DNA from: Xylaria sp. FL1777
Taxonomy: Eukaryota > Ascomycota > Sordariomycetes > Xylariales > Xylariaceae
Reading direction: 5' to 3'
DNA length: 64,000 bases
Assembly: GCA_022578965.1 (NCBI GenBank)
Contig: MU400513.1
Coordinates: 124,001-188,000 of the forward strand
In this document: positions 46,472-58,951 of the stretch, one piece after another
How positions within the stretch are numbered: the stretch's first letter is position 1
Layout of the letters: every line of letters begins with the position of its first letter
Position numbers and translations under genes: made by a program
The notes under the pieces: model-generated
Database searches by the model: none
Told to the model about the DNA's origin: nothing
The model's input: the letters and a program-made list of their open reading frames with translations, nothing else

Positions 46472-48308
46472 TGCGTGAGATCATCAGCATCAACGGTATG
46501 TTTCTCCTGGCACGCGTCTGAGTCTGTCCCCTTCACCGCACAATTAGAGGCTCAGTCTTCATCACCCACTTCCGCGCCATACCCGACCTATGCCGGGTAG
46601 AATTATCAGCGTACTGACCACGTCGTTGTGTATAGTCGGCCAAGCCGGTTGCCAGATTGCCAACTCCTGCTGGGAGGTAAGTACACGCAAGAAGCGCTAT
46701 ACTGCACTTCGGCTCGGTCGCCTTGAGGGCTCACCTGTCTTAACCCGCATTGGGCAACGAGTCCTGATACTAACGTTCCAACTACCTAGCTTTACTGCCT
46801 TGAGCACGGCATTCAGGTACGTTTCCCGCGCTGTTTGCATTATCTTGCTTACAAAATATCTAACTGCGACTGGTGTTAGCCCGATGGGTACCTGACGGAA
46901 GAGCGTAAACTTGCTGATCCCGACCATGGTTTCAGCACTTTCTTCTCTGAGACTGGTATGAATCATGTTCCAAGAGAAACCTAACGCAAGACCAACTTCC
47001 TAATTATCCGAACCACAGGCCAGGGAAAATACGTGCCTCGCACTATTTACTGCGATCTCGAACCTAACGTCGTCGACGAGGTCCGCACCGGCACCTACCG
47101 AAGCCTTTTCCACCCCGAGCAGATGATCACTGGCAAGGAGGATGCTTCCAACAACTACGCGCGTGGCCATTATACGGTTGGCAAGGAGCTTATCGATCAA
47201 GTTTTGGACAAGATTCGACGTGTTGCGGACAGCTGTGCTGGCCTCCAAGGCTTTCTGGTCTTCCACTCGTTCGGTGGTGGTACCGGATCTGGCTTCGGTG
47301 CCCTATTAATGGAACGATTGTCGGTTGACTACGGCAAGAAGAGCAAGTTGGAATTCTGCGTCTACCCTGCTCCTCAGACCGCCACCTCCGTTGTTGAGCC
47401 CTATAATTCTATTCTTACTACCCACACCACTTTGGAGCACTCTGATTGCTCATTTATGGTTGACAATGAGGCCATTTACGACATTTGCCGCCGCAACCTT
47501 GGCCTGGAGCGCCCCAATTACGAGAACCTTAACCGTCTAATCGCCCAAGGTAACAAAATATTTCGATCACTTGTCCGCCAGGCTGATACTAATGATGCTT
47601 AGTCGTTTCTTCTATCACCGCTTCCCTTCGATTTGACGGCTCCCTCAATGTCGATCTGAATGAGTTCCAGACTAATCTTGTGCCGTATCCTCGCATCCAC
47701 TTTCCCCTGGTTGCTTATGCACCTGTCATCTCAGCCGCTAAAGCTGCTCACGAGGCCAATTCAGTTCAGGAGATGACGATGTCCTGCTTCGAGCCCTACA
47801 ATCAAATGGTCAAGTGTGACCCTCGAAACGGCAAATACATGGCTACGTGCTTACTATACCGTGGTGATGTTGTCCCCAGGGACGCCCACGCTGCGGTAGC
47901 CACGCTTAAGACTAAGCGAACCATTCAGTTCGTTGACTGGTGCCCTACTGGCTTTAAGCTCGGCATCTGCTTCCAGCCTCCTCAGCTGGTACCCAACGGT
48001 GACCTGGCCAAGGTCGACCGTGCTGTGTACGTGCATATTCGTACGCCGTTATAGTGAGGCAATGCTAACAGTATGACAGGTGTATGCTCTCCAACACCAC
48101 GGCTATTGCCGAAGCCTGGTCTGCGCTTTCGGCCAAGTTTGACCTTATGTACTCGAAGCGTGCTTTTGTTCATTGGTACGTCGGTGAGGGTATGGAAGAA
48201 GGCGAGTTCTCCGAGGCCCGTGAGGACTTGGCCGCGTTGGAGCGCGATTACGAAGAAGTCGCCACCGATTCTCTCGAGGCTGAAGGTGATGTTGAAGCCG
48301 AGTATTAA
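46472..48308 (+). CDS. Alpha-tubulin
   Basis: Seven exons: 46472-46496, 46636-46676, 46790-46816, 46880-46955, 47019-47549, 47603-48026 and 48080-48308. They give exactly 450 codons, the family length. Four small 5' exons (25, 41, 27 and 76 nt) carry [20 protein letters not shown] and LYCLEHGIQ. The GTP-binding glycine loop GGGTGSG follows in exon 5, then the [19 protein letters not shown] region and [14 protein letters not shown]. The C-terminus is acidic and ends in EAEY with terminal tyrosine. It polymerises with beta-tubulin into microtubules. Filamentous ascomycetes often have two alpha-tubulin genes; I cannot say which paralogue this is. Confidence 0.96.
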
Positions 48309-50078
48309 TTTTGAGCGTTGTGGATTTGCATGATTGCACAACAAGAAGCTATTTCAGCTTTATTCTTCCAATTCTCACCTAGAATTCTGGTCTGCTTCTT
48401 CGGTATCCCACTCCAGCGGGGAATCTGAGTTCGGCTCTGATAAAAGAGCTAGCCCTGCTCCCTGTACGAGTTGCTAGGTAGGGCCAGGACGACTTCTTGT
48501 CCCATTGCTCCTTCCACGTTGCAGAATGTTTTTGTAGGAAGAATAGCAGTATACTCTTTGTAAATCCATCTTACCAACTTTAATAGTACCAGTCATCAGA
48601 AACGAAGTTGTGAGCCGTAGCAACTGCAAGTTCTACTTGCCTCAGATGATTATAGTCAACGAAAGCTTAGCATGTACTACAGGTAGCTTCAAGCCCCTAC
48701 ACTACAAGTAATCGCCTTGTCAGGGTTCAATACAAATGTGGCAGCATTTGGCCCACCACAAAGACAAGGGGGGCCTAGTTAGAGGTTCAGCCTGCAAGTG
48801 AAATTGATTGATATCAAGCGTTTGAAGTCTATGGGCGATCATGCAGTGCAACAGCGTGGGATGAAGACTGCCCATTCGTTTCCGTCTCGAAGCCTGATCG
48901 TCACCCAATGGCACAGGGAGGACAGAAGAAGCGTGCAGAGGAGCTGCATTGCATAGCAAATTCCAGGCCACTCATGGCTCGCTCCGGCTAGCTTCTACAG
49001 CCATTCGGGGTCTGGGGTTGCAGCACCCGTGACCTTAATGTGGGAGCATATATATCGCAGCCCGATGACCTGACTGGACAGCTGCTTGATGGAAAAGCCA
49101 TCTACTGCATCGGCAGCTGCAAAGCTGGGGGGCGCCTAGGATAGGTGCCTACATAGTGCATCCCCTTGCTGCGGAACGAATTGCCTCGGGCTGTGGGGGA
49201 GAGAGAGAGCAAGACGGATTACAGTCGACGTTGTCTCTGGATTTGTGTAATGCTGGAATGATAACTACTACAATACCTAAAGAAATGAGAAACGTGAGTA
49301 CATACCTAGGTATTATTAGGAGGTACCTAGCTAAGTAAGTACCTACCCTATACGCATAGTTACCTGCCTGTATACTGTATTTTATATACCGTGCCATCTC
49401 CATCTGGCGAGAAAAGCGCTATTATGTATCGCTAGGGAGGTATGGAAGCTACTGTAAGGACCTAATCAGCGTTGGGTAGCTCCCAATCGGGGCAAACATC
49501 ACCCACTTTTCCAAACACCCTGGAGCAGCAAGACACACGGACAACTCTCGACAGGATCGCAGCGAAGGATTGACAGTGTGAACAAGCGATGGTGCGTACT
49601 AGGTACCGATCACAGCCGGGCCACTGCAGTGGCGGCGCCAACGTAAAATGGCCAGCCTCCTCTGCTAGGCGCTGGACGCAGTAATTCTGGAGGCGCAAGC
49701 TCGGGTTGGGAACAATTAGGTAATTCCACCCTGCCATAATTACACCAAGTTCTACTCCATACCTTCCGGTACCTTTCCTTGTCATCCCGTCCAACCAACA
49801 GCGACAGCATCCACGGAGAGACGCTTCTTTGTCGGAGAGCTCCCGCGAACCTTGGCCTACCGACTCTCCTGTTGGTGTCTTAGCAGCGCCGTTGCCCGTT
49901 CTCGAGATTGCCGTCCGCGTCTATATCTCGCTCCCTCCGTTTCATTGATTTGAGAGCTGCCCATCCAAGTCTAGGCAGCGCTCCATCCTCCTCCCGTCCT
50001 CCCCTCCTGAGCTCCACGCCGACCACTCCAACGAACAAGCCTGTCGCTGATAATTCCCGCGACCCCGGCCGCGCAATC
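48309..50078. other. 1.8-kb intergenic region alpha-tubulin to EDE1
   Basis: The tubulin 3' flank and the EDE1 promoter with a pyrimidine-rich leader (about 49920-50070). TACCTAG-type words cluster near 49300-49350. ORFs at 48720-48971, 49149-49403 and 49462-49810 have no domain evidence. Confidence 0.55.
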
Positions 50079-53000
50079 ATGGCCACCGAATCTGCTTTTG
50101 GGGGTGGTGAGTGATAATCTGCACAACCATCGCGCTACTGCACGGGCTGTTTCCTCGCCGTGCATCCATGTGTATTTGATGGTGAATAACATGACGACCA
50201 TGTCTGCTAACGTGACGTTGCCGTGGTTTCAGGAGCGCCGAACCTCAACCTGTCCCCTGAAGAGAAGAGGGTTTACGGGCTGCTGTTCCACAAGGCTGAT
50301 ACCGAGAGTGTGGGTGTTGTGACCGGCGAGGTTGCCGTCCAATTCTTTGAGAAGACGAGGCTGGACTCGCGCATACTTGGAGAGGTCAGTTTTGTGTAGT
50401 CTACATCGCTGTGGCTGTTCCTGTCGCTGGCGGGTGTCCGCGGGTCCGGGCAGTGATGCTGACATGACTACTCGTCGATGCAGGTATGGCAAATAGCAGA
50501 CCGAGAGAACCGTGGCTTCCTGGAAGCTGCTGGCTTCGGCGTCGCGCTTCGGCTCATAGGTCACGCCCAAGCTGGTCGAGAACCCACTTCAGAACTCGCC
50601 CTCCAGCAGGGACCTCTGCCCAAATTCGACGGCATAATCATCGGTCCTCCCCCTGCTCCGGCGCCGCTGCAGCAGCAAGCCTCTGGTACTGGCCCCGGCC
50701 CCATACGGATACCGCCTCTGACCCCTGAGAAGGTCTCCCAATATGCCGCGATCTTCGAGAACCAGAGTCTGCAAAATGGCATACTACCGGGTGGGCCGGC
50801 TAAGACCATCTTTGAAAAGTCCCAGCTCCCAAACGAAGTCCTCGGGCGTATTTGGCAACTGGCTGATACTGAGCAGAGAGGCGGTCTAGTGCTCACCGAG
50901 TTCGTCATTGCGATGCATCTTCTCACTTCTATGAAGACAGGGGCTCTGCGAGCTTTGCCCACCATCCTACCTGCTGCGCTGTACGAAGCTGCCACAAGGC
51001 GTGGACCACCGGCTTCGAGGCAGAGTCCAGCAGTTACAGGAGCTCCCGTGTCTGCCATACCGCGGCAATTGAGCGGGACGGCGCAACCACGAACAAGTAG
51101 CCCTCTAGGCCGACCACCACTTGGTGCACAGGGTATGGGTATACCTCCACAGACAACTGGTGGTGACTGGTTGATCACACAAGTAGACAAGGCAAAATAT
51201 GATCAATTCTATGCCGACTTGGATAAGGCCAATAAAGGGTATATTACGGGAGAGGAGGCTGTCCCCTTTTTAAGTCAATCAAAATTGTCCGAGGATGCCT
51301 TAGCCCAGATCTGGGACCTTGCAGATATCAATTCAGAGGGTCGTTTAACAAAAGACAGCTTCGCGGTTGCGATGTATCTCATTCGCCAACAGCGTACTAA
51401 GGGCGGTCCATTACCCACGACTCTTCCCCCTAGCCTCATACCTCCATCCTTCCGACATCGTTTAGAACCATCACCTTTCGCACCCCCTGTGTCCGCGCCC
51501 GCGTCTGCGCCGCTTCAACCCCCACCACAGCCTAAGTCTGCTCTTGATGATCTCTTTGGACTGGATGCCTCACCTAGCCCTGCTCCTGCATCAGGTTCAC
51601 TATCACCTCAAGGTACAGGAGTGGCAGCCAAGATTACTGCAGGTGAAGGTTTTATCGGCGTGAAAGGGGCATCGCCCATTCAGTCCTCACCAACCGGTAA
51701 CACCTTTAAGCCATTCATACCATCCTCCTCGTTTGGCAAAACCTTAACCGCTCAGGACACTGGAGGGTCCGGCACTTCCTCTCAAGCAGCTAGGGCACAA
51801 CCATCTAACATGGAGGATCTTCTTGGAGACAACGATCCCGAGATCAGCAAGAAGCTTACGAACGAGACTGCTGAGCTGGCCAACCTGTCAAATCAAATCG
51901 GCTCTTTGTCGAAACAGATGCAACAAGTTCAAGGACAACGAAGCACGACGCAAAACGAGATCAATCAGGCAAGTGAGCAGAAGAAAAACTTTGAGCAGCG
52001 GCTCTCCCAGTTGCGTACTTTGTATGAGAAGGAGGCCAAAGATGTGCGAGTTTTAGAGGAACAGCTGAAGGCCATCCGTGAAGACACGAGAAAACTCACA
52101 AACGAGATGGTATCCATCGACAGTACCTACCAGGACCTGACGGCACAGCACCGACAGCTTTCACAGGCACTCCAGGCTGACCAACTAGACAACGCTACTT
52201 TAAAACAGCGTATCAGTGGCATTAACTCGGAAATTGCGCAGCTGAAACCACTGATTGAAAAGCTCAAGTCTGAAGCTCGACAGCATAAAGGTCTTGTGGC
52301 CATCAATAAGAAGCAACTAGCAACTGTCGAAAGCGAACGCGACAAGCTGCAGACTGAAGTTGATGATCTCACTAAGAGTAATGAGGAGCTGTCTCGTCAA
52401 GCCAGCGCCAGTTCGCCGATAGCTGCGCCTGCTCAGGTAGCAAGTCCCACGCCATCTACTACAAGTGCGAATAACCCCTTTTTTAGACGAACAACCAGTT
52501 CAGACATCATGGGTGCCTTTTCCTCTCCTCCTACCAAGTCTTACAACGAGAAATCATTTGATGATATCTTTGGTGGTTTCGCTCCCAGCGCAAGCTCAAG
52601 TACACCACCACCAACTATGAGCTTCAAGAAACAGAATACCGGAAACTCGTCAGCTAGTATCGGATCGTTTGGGACGCCCGTCGGTTCCTCTCCTACTGCT
52701 AGCCGCCAGGGGACGTTAAATCTCGATCCCATCCCTACTTCGGAATCTCGGCAGCTGAGTTCTGCCTTCATGCCCTTCGGTGAGACATCGGAGCAATCAG
52801 CACCACCACGCCAGGCATCATCTCCATTCCCTAATGCTCTCGAAGCAGCTCCCACAGGCCAGAGTGCAACTTCAGTTTCAGATGCTAATCAAAGTTTGAC
52901 ATCTACACACAATGAATCAAAGGAGGCAGCTTCAACTAATGATTCGGCTCCTGATGCGTTCTCAGATGAGACCCCAACGCCCAATGCTCCAATCACATTT

Positions 53001-54221
53001 CACAGTCATCGGGACAGCGACCCGTTTGTCGGAATAAAAGATACAGGCAGTGCCAAGATAGACTTTGATTCTGCCTTTGCCAGTTTCCCCAACTCCTCAA
53101 ATAGGTCCCTAGAGAAGTCAGGAAAGGATTCTTCGAATGCATTTTCTAGCTTCAACGCAGAGTTTCCTCCAATTTCCGAACTTGAGCGAGATGACGAGTC
53201 AGACTCAGCCAGTGAAGGCAACCGCTTTGACGATGACTTTACGCCTGCTTCTCCACCCCGAAAAACTGCAGGTGACAGCGACAAGACCAATACGCCACCC
53301 TCTCCAAATGCTCCAAAATCCATTACCACCTCACCCGGAGCTTCCGCTGCAGAGAACGCGGTTGGTAAGAGTCATACGCCTCAGCCTTCAAAGTATGTTG
53401 ACCTCGCATTATATGCAAATAGCGCAAAGTAAAGTGTATACTAATTACATTTAGCCTCAGTGGGCTATCAGCATTTCCTGAACCACCAAAACTCTCGCCA
53501 TCTCTGCCTTCACCTACCAAGTCAGGAAGTCCATTTGCTCCCGGGTCATCTACAACGACCAACACAGCACCTGTAGCATCTAAAAGTGCATTTGACGAAT
53601 TAGACGACGATTTCGAAGGACTTGAAGACGCAAAGGAAGGTTCAGCGGACGACGAATTCGCCAACGTATCAAGGTCGAACCTTGATGACTTCAACCCTGT
53701 CTTTGACAGCAGCCCACCTCCTAGTCAACCTAGGACGGAATCGACAAATGTCTCTAACGCGTTTGGTACCGAAAGTAGCTACGATTTTGGGAATGTCTCG
53801 ACGAATTCGACGGGCACAGCCAGTGCCACTCCCATAGCAAATACTTCTACCACAGCTGGATCTGCCAAGAATCCTACACCACCAAATAACGACGAGTGGG
53901 ATGCTCTGTTCACAGATTTGCCACCTGCAAAGGACATTACAACCGAGAAAAGCACAGAAGAGCCCAGGAGCCCAACGCAGAATCTGAGCCCAGAACGCCC
54001 CAGTTTTGTCGGCCGAGCACTAACTGATGAGGGGAAACATGATGATCCTATGGTGAAGAATCTGACAGGGATGGGATATTTGAGAGCTGATGCAGTGAGC
54101 GCACTAGAGAAATATGATTACAACCTAGAGAGGGTAGGATGAAGTCTCCGGCATGATATTGAGGGTTTTGATACTAATGAGGAATTTCTAGGCTGCAAAC
54201 TACCTTGCTAGCCAAACGTAA
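50079..54221 (+). CDS. EDE1: EH-domain endocytic scaffold (Ede1/Eps15-like)
   Basis: Five exons: 50079-50106, 50233-50384, 50484-53392, 53455-54133 and 54192-54221, giving 1,265 codons. Three EH domains are visible at about residues 16-100, 138-210 and 288-366; the latter two contain IWQLADTEQRGGL and IWDLADINSEGRL. Pro/Ser-rich linkers and a coiled coil (about 515-700, rich in QLxxL heptads) follow. A long Ser/Thr/Pro region with one NPF comes next, and a C-terminal UBA domain (MVKNLTGMGYLRADAVSALEKY) ends in NYLASQT from the 30-nt last exon. Ede1 arrives early at clathrin-coated pits, binds NPF adaptors such as epsins, and recognises ubiquitin through the UBA. It acts at the plasma membrane. 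Confidence 0.94.
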
Positions 54222-57024
54222 TGTGTTTTTCCTTGGGGCATAAGCTTGGCAGCATGAGTGAGCCTAGGGCTGCGTGGAAGACAGCGTGGAGAAGACATTG
54301 AAACTCCATCAGACTTTCCTTCACGTGCTCTTGGTCATGGAAATTCCTGTGTTGCATACCCAGTGAGAGCGAGCAAGCCGTTTCCTTTGTTTGGATGTCT
54401 GATATGTGGGAAGTTGTTTCCCCGCCTTCTCGTAGGTAGAGAAGTAAAATCTAGGGGATTTTGCAGACTGTAAGCTCAGAGGGAAGACACTTGAGAAGAA
54501 TAATCCCCGACAGACTGAGATGAATAATGTATAGTTCCTCTGTATGTATCTTCTGTGTGAATACAATATCTCTTACTTCGACAGTTTTACAGCACAAGCC
54601 ATTATACCTATGCAAGTTCCAAGTTCCGTACACTATCTGGTCACTGTCTAGTCCCCCTTGCGTAGTGAAAGGCAGCATTACCTTCAGAAATTGAAGTTAT
54701 TCCCTGATCATCCCCCCCTTAGCTGCATGTAGCCCCAAACTCCTTTTTTTTCTGCAGTCCAAAATGCTCTGCCGCAAAAGACAGTTCTCTCGTCTCGTGT
54801 CCTCCAAGTGTCTGCCAGGACGATTTATCTTACCTATATAATATTACTATCAGACTCAAGATATTAGCTTTTCTGTCTTGACTCTTTCCATACTCGAGGA
54901 AATGATGGCAACAAAATATAGCGACGGCGTAGCTAAGCCACAGCTAAGAACCTCAGGGACGGTATCTAGCATGTCGAAGTTACCTCGTAGGGCGTCTATA
55001 TCTTCACATTATGGTAGTAGCGGTGGTGGTGTCACTATTCGTGTATGATGAATCTATGGAGATAGTCATGCAGTCATGTCGGCAAGAAAGACGAGATCAC
55101 TCATTTCTATGATCTTCTTCTGTCTCACTCACATCTGTCTCATGTTTTGAATCTACGTCGTCTACTCACTTAGTCTTTCCTTAAGTGACCGACTGTAATG
55201 AGTATAGGGGGCTAATCCACTTCGCCATATGTAACTTGTAGATCTAGGAACAACTTCTAACTGTTCGGGCTTACATATTCTTACTTGTTAAAGTGTATTG
55301 CGTTTTTTCTTTATACATCTATCTAGCATGCGCTATAGAGAGTTCTATTGCGTTCTATTTCATCTATTAAACTCCTTCGTTTGTTGATTGACCGGGTCAA
55401 TGTCCATACATTAGGTAGCGTAAAGGCAGTGTTGTGGCCTCTGAATGTTAGGGCATCCTGCTCAGCACACCAAGCATATCGAGATCCGGACGTTTCCAAA
55501 ACTTGGAGGGGATTATCGAGGACCGGGTAAACCAGGATTTAGTGTTTCTCTTCCCTTCGTGTAAAGCACCCTCGAAGCTGACTTACTACGAGCAGCGAAG
55601 CCCAAAAACGTTAAGATAGGAAAGTCGGGATTATGCTCCCCTTTCTCTCAAAACAAATCAGCTCTGCTCGATAGCTATTCCGTTCACTCCACAAGGACCT
55701 CTTGAACAGATAACTGTCCTATTCTAGTCTGCTTACCGCGACTCACAACCGCATACGAATGAGCCACGTTCTCCGGCTGAAATATCAGACTTCGTGCAAG
55801 CATACCTGGACACCAGTCCGTAGCACGACCGGATTGAATCCCGTGTACGATGACCAGGGTAACGCAGATGCTGCCCTAATTTCGATCGCCAGATCAAGTG
55901 GAGCTTTCTATACGACACAGTTATGAAGAGGGAGGCTTGCACAGCAGGCAGACACATACATATATACATACATGAAGAGAGAGACATAGTGAGAGAGACA
56001 TAGTGATATAGAAATTGGGATATCTAGGACTCAGCAGGAGTTTGGAAAAGAAGGAGGATATAAGCAACTACACGGAAATCATACGGAAGTCCAGAATAAA
56101 TATTTGTGAACATGGGGATAATGTTCCCATCTTCTCGGAGTCTAGAACCCGGCACGCAGACGCACCAACGGCTCTCGTCACGCCCAACGATCTTGCTTGC
56201 TTGCTTGTTTGCTTTGCGTGTCGTGTAGCTTCTAAATATATAATCATCAGTTAAGCATAACTTATGCAGGCAGGTAGTACCAGGGATTGTTTCATTGAGG
56301 TTGAACGAGCCAAAGGGGTGACGGGTTTGGTTGGTTGGTTGTGCATATTGTACGTGCACCACATACATACAGCCTCACTTCCGTCTGTGTCAATATTTAG
56401 TTGACCCGTGCGTAGCACCGATAGACCAAGTGCCGGACTTCGGTCATTTGAATATTCAAATCTCTGATATGGAACGTTGTTATTCAGTATTACATGTATG
56501 ACAGATTGGTACGGTAGTTCGGGCAAGCAGATTGAACCTCTGAGGCGGTCCGCGGATCATTTCATCACCCCGAATATCGAAACCCGCCCGCCGGCCCGCC
56601 GATCACACTTCCGTCTTTCGTCTTTGGTAGCAGTACAGGGATGTAGGGGGTCAAGCTTTGGTACTCCTATAGGAAATGAAGGCTTGATCTGAGTAAGAGT
56701 CAATGGTCCATGATGCAACCTTAAAAGTTAGGATATATGACACAAGAGCATGAATTGAAACAAATATGTGAGCACTCGGGTCATTTGTGATATCTGTACA
56801 TAGTATATTGATTCGTTCTATATGCTTTAGGGGGGATATCTCAGAACACCAAATTACACTCGAAGCTAGTCCAGAGCTCGGGGTATTATGCCTCCATGCA
56901 CGACTGAAAATCCCAGTATAATCATTTTACGCGTGCTGTCGCACAGACGATGCCATTATAACATTGATGTATGTGTGAGACACTCATCTTGGTCTATAAA
57001 TCCCGTAGGACTTGGTAATACATC
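54222..57024. other. 2.8-kb convergent intergenic region
   Basis: 3' flanks of EDE1 (plus) and the phosphate symporter (minus) with about 2 kb between. Composition is mixed and AT-leaning. ORFs such as 55348-55530, 55733-55987, 56024-56368 and 56251-56526 overlap on both strands and carry no signature. No RNA gene was found. Confidence 0.5.
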
Positions 57025-58951
57025 TTAAGAAAGGAAATGAGGGGCATTGATGAACAGACCCATCAAAACACCACCGAGGGTACCGGCAATCGGGATGGTA
57101 AGAATCCAACCGATCAACAGGAGAGTGATTCGGTTCCAGTTGACGGCCTTGACGGTGCCGTTGCAGAGACCGACGCCGACGGTGGCTCCGGTGATGCACA
57201 TCGATGTAGACACAGGGAGCGAGAATTGTGAGAAGAGGAGGACGGTAATGGCGGCACCCAGCTCCATCGAGGTACCTCGACTTGGGGAGTGGTAGGTAAT
57301 CTTGTTACCCATGACTATTTCACAAGTTAGCTTCCGCTTTCTTTGGTGAGAAAGAAACTAGAGAGAAACAATTTTGTACATACCCTTCATGATGTTATAA
57401 CCGTAAGTAATCAGGCCGAAAGAGATGGTCAAACCAAGAACTGCAAGCTGCCAAGGGGGAACGGTAGCTTTAGATTTAAGCGCGTCACCGGTACTCCACG
57501 CAGAGTATATGACAGCCCAGGGACCGACGGAGTTTCCGATATCATTCGCACCGTGAGCGAAAGAAGCAGTGCAGGCAGTGAGAATCTGCACAAAGGAGTA
57601 AAGATGCTCAACTTCGTTGGGGTACTTCTGAGCATACGAATAGACTTGCTCCATACGCTTGCCGTCAGGGGTTCCATGTACACCGTGTTGAGCAGTGTGG
57701 ATGTCGTAGTAAAAGCCATACATAAGAGCGACGACAATCATGGCGGGTAGGCGGATAAAAAATGTCCTGATGTTGTTCAACTCGTATATTTCCCCAAGAC
57801 CCATTGGATTGTCGCGGAGAGTACGCATAGCCCAACCAATAGGACCTCGCTTCTTGCATAAGGCAGCCCTATGCTTAGCATCGCCTTCTGCGAGGAGTTC
57901 TTTGTAGCTCTTTTGCTTGACCTCAGCGACCACTAAATGTTTCTCATCGGGATTTGAGGTGGCATAACTCTCCTTCTCCTTCAAAGATTCGGGCGATTGA
58001 ATCGAATGGTCGTCTCCTTCCTCTTGTACAACGGCATAGTTGCGAACCTTAGCCGTCTCAACTCCTTCGGGGTAAGGACGCTTGAATAGTAGAGGACCTT
58101 TGATGAACTCCCACCACTTGAGCGAGTGGTCTTTCTTAATAACAACGGTGTGAGCATAAGGGAGAAAGAAGATTGCAGAGATAAGGCTAAGTGCAGCACC
58201 GCTTCCTACGATGACACCTGCAAGCCAGTATGAGGGCTTCTTAGTCAGACCGAGACTGGGGGATCCCTTATAGACGATAGATAACGTCAAAACGGTTCCG
58301 ACGATGAAGAAGAAAGCTGGCGAGGTCCAGACAGCCCAAGGAACCGGGTTCCTGCGCATGTGTACGACGAGCTTGATAAGCATGAAAATAGTGGCAGCAA
58401 AGCCTCCAGAGATAAGAGGAGCAAGGCCTAAGCCTGCAAAGATGGCACCAAGACCCTTGCCATCGTTCCAACCCCACTTGACCTGGCCAGCACCAACAAC
58501 AGCAACACCGACGCCGGCGACGGCGGAAATGAGCGAGTAGGTCGACGAGACGTGGGTGGAGTTTCGAGTGCACCACATAACCCAGGAAGAGGCAGCAACC
58601 AGGGCACACGTGAAAGCAAGCATCTGGACACCAGCATCGCCTCGGAAGGCATCGACAGGAATGATACCGTTCTTGATAGTGTCGGCCGTTCGAGCGCCAA
58701 CCGTGACGGCACCTAGGACTTCAAAAACAAGGCCGAAAAGCATAGCCTGTCGATATGAAATGGACCGGGAGGAGACACTGGTCGCCCACGAGTTGGCCAC
58801 ATCATCTGTTTAAGCGTCAGTTACACATGAGAAGCCCAGGCAGAGGACATTGCGGGGGCCACTTACTGGCGCCATTGTTGTAGGCGTCAAGAAGGGCAAA
58901 AAGAGTGCCAATGGCGAAGATGTAGTTGTACTGGGGTAGTGCTGGCCACAT
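57025..58951 (-). CDS. PHO89: Na+/phosphate symporter, PHO-4/PHO89 family
   Basis: Three exons on the minus strand: 58951-58867, 58805-57384 and 57314-57025, giving 598 codons. The paired family signatures are both present: LLDAYNNGANDVANSWATSVSSR at the N-terminal end (split by intron 1) and SFAHGANDIGNSVGPWAV in the second half. Hydrophobic helices flank a long polar central loop (about residues 240-350), as expected for PF01384 transporters. Neurospora PHO-4 and yeast Pho89 import phosphate with sodium at the plasma membrane and are induced on phosphate starvation through NUC-1/Pho4, which binds CACGTG. Three CACGTG palindromes lie 1.2-2.3 kb upstream. The protein ends LMGLFINAPHFLS. Start ATG at 58951 precedes WPALPQYNYIFAIGTLFA. 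Confidence 0.95.
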
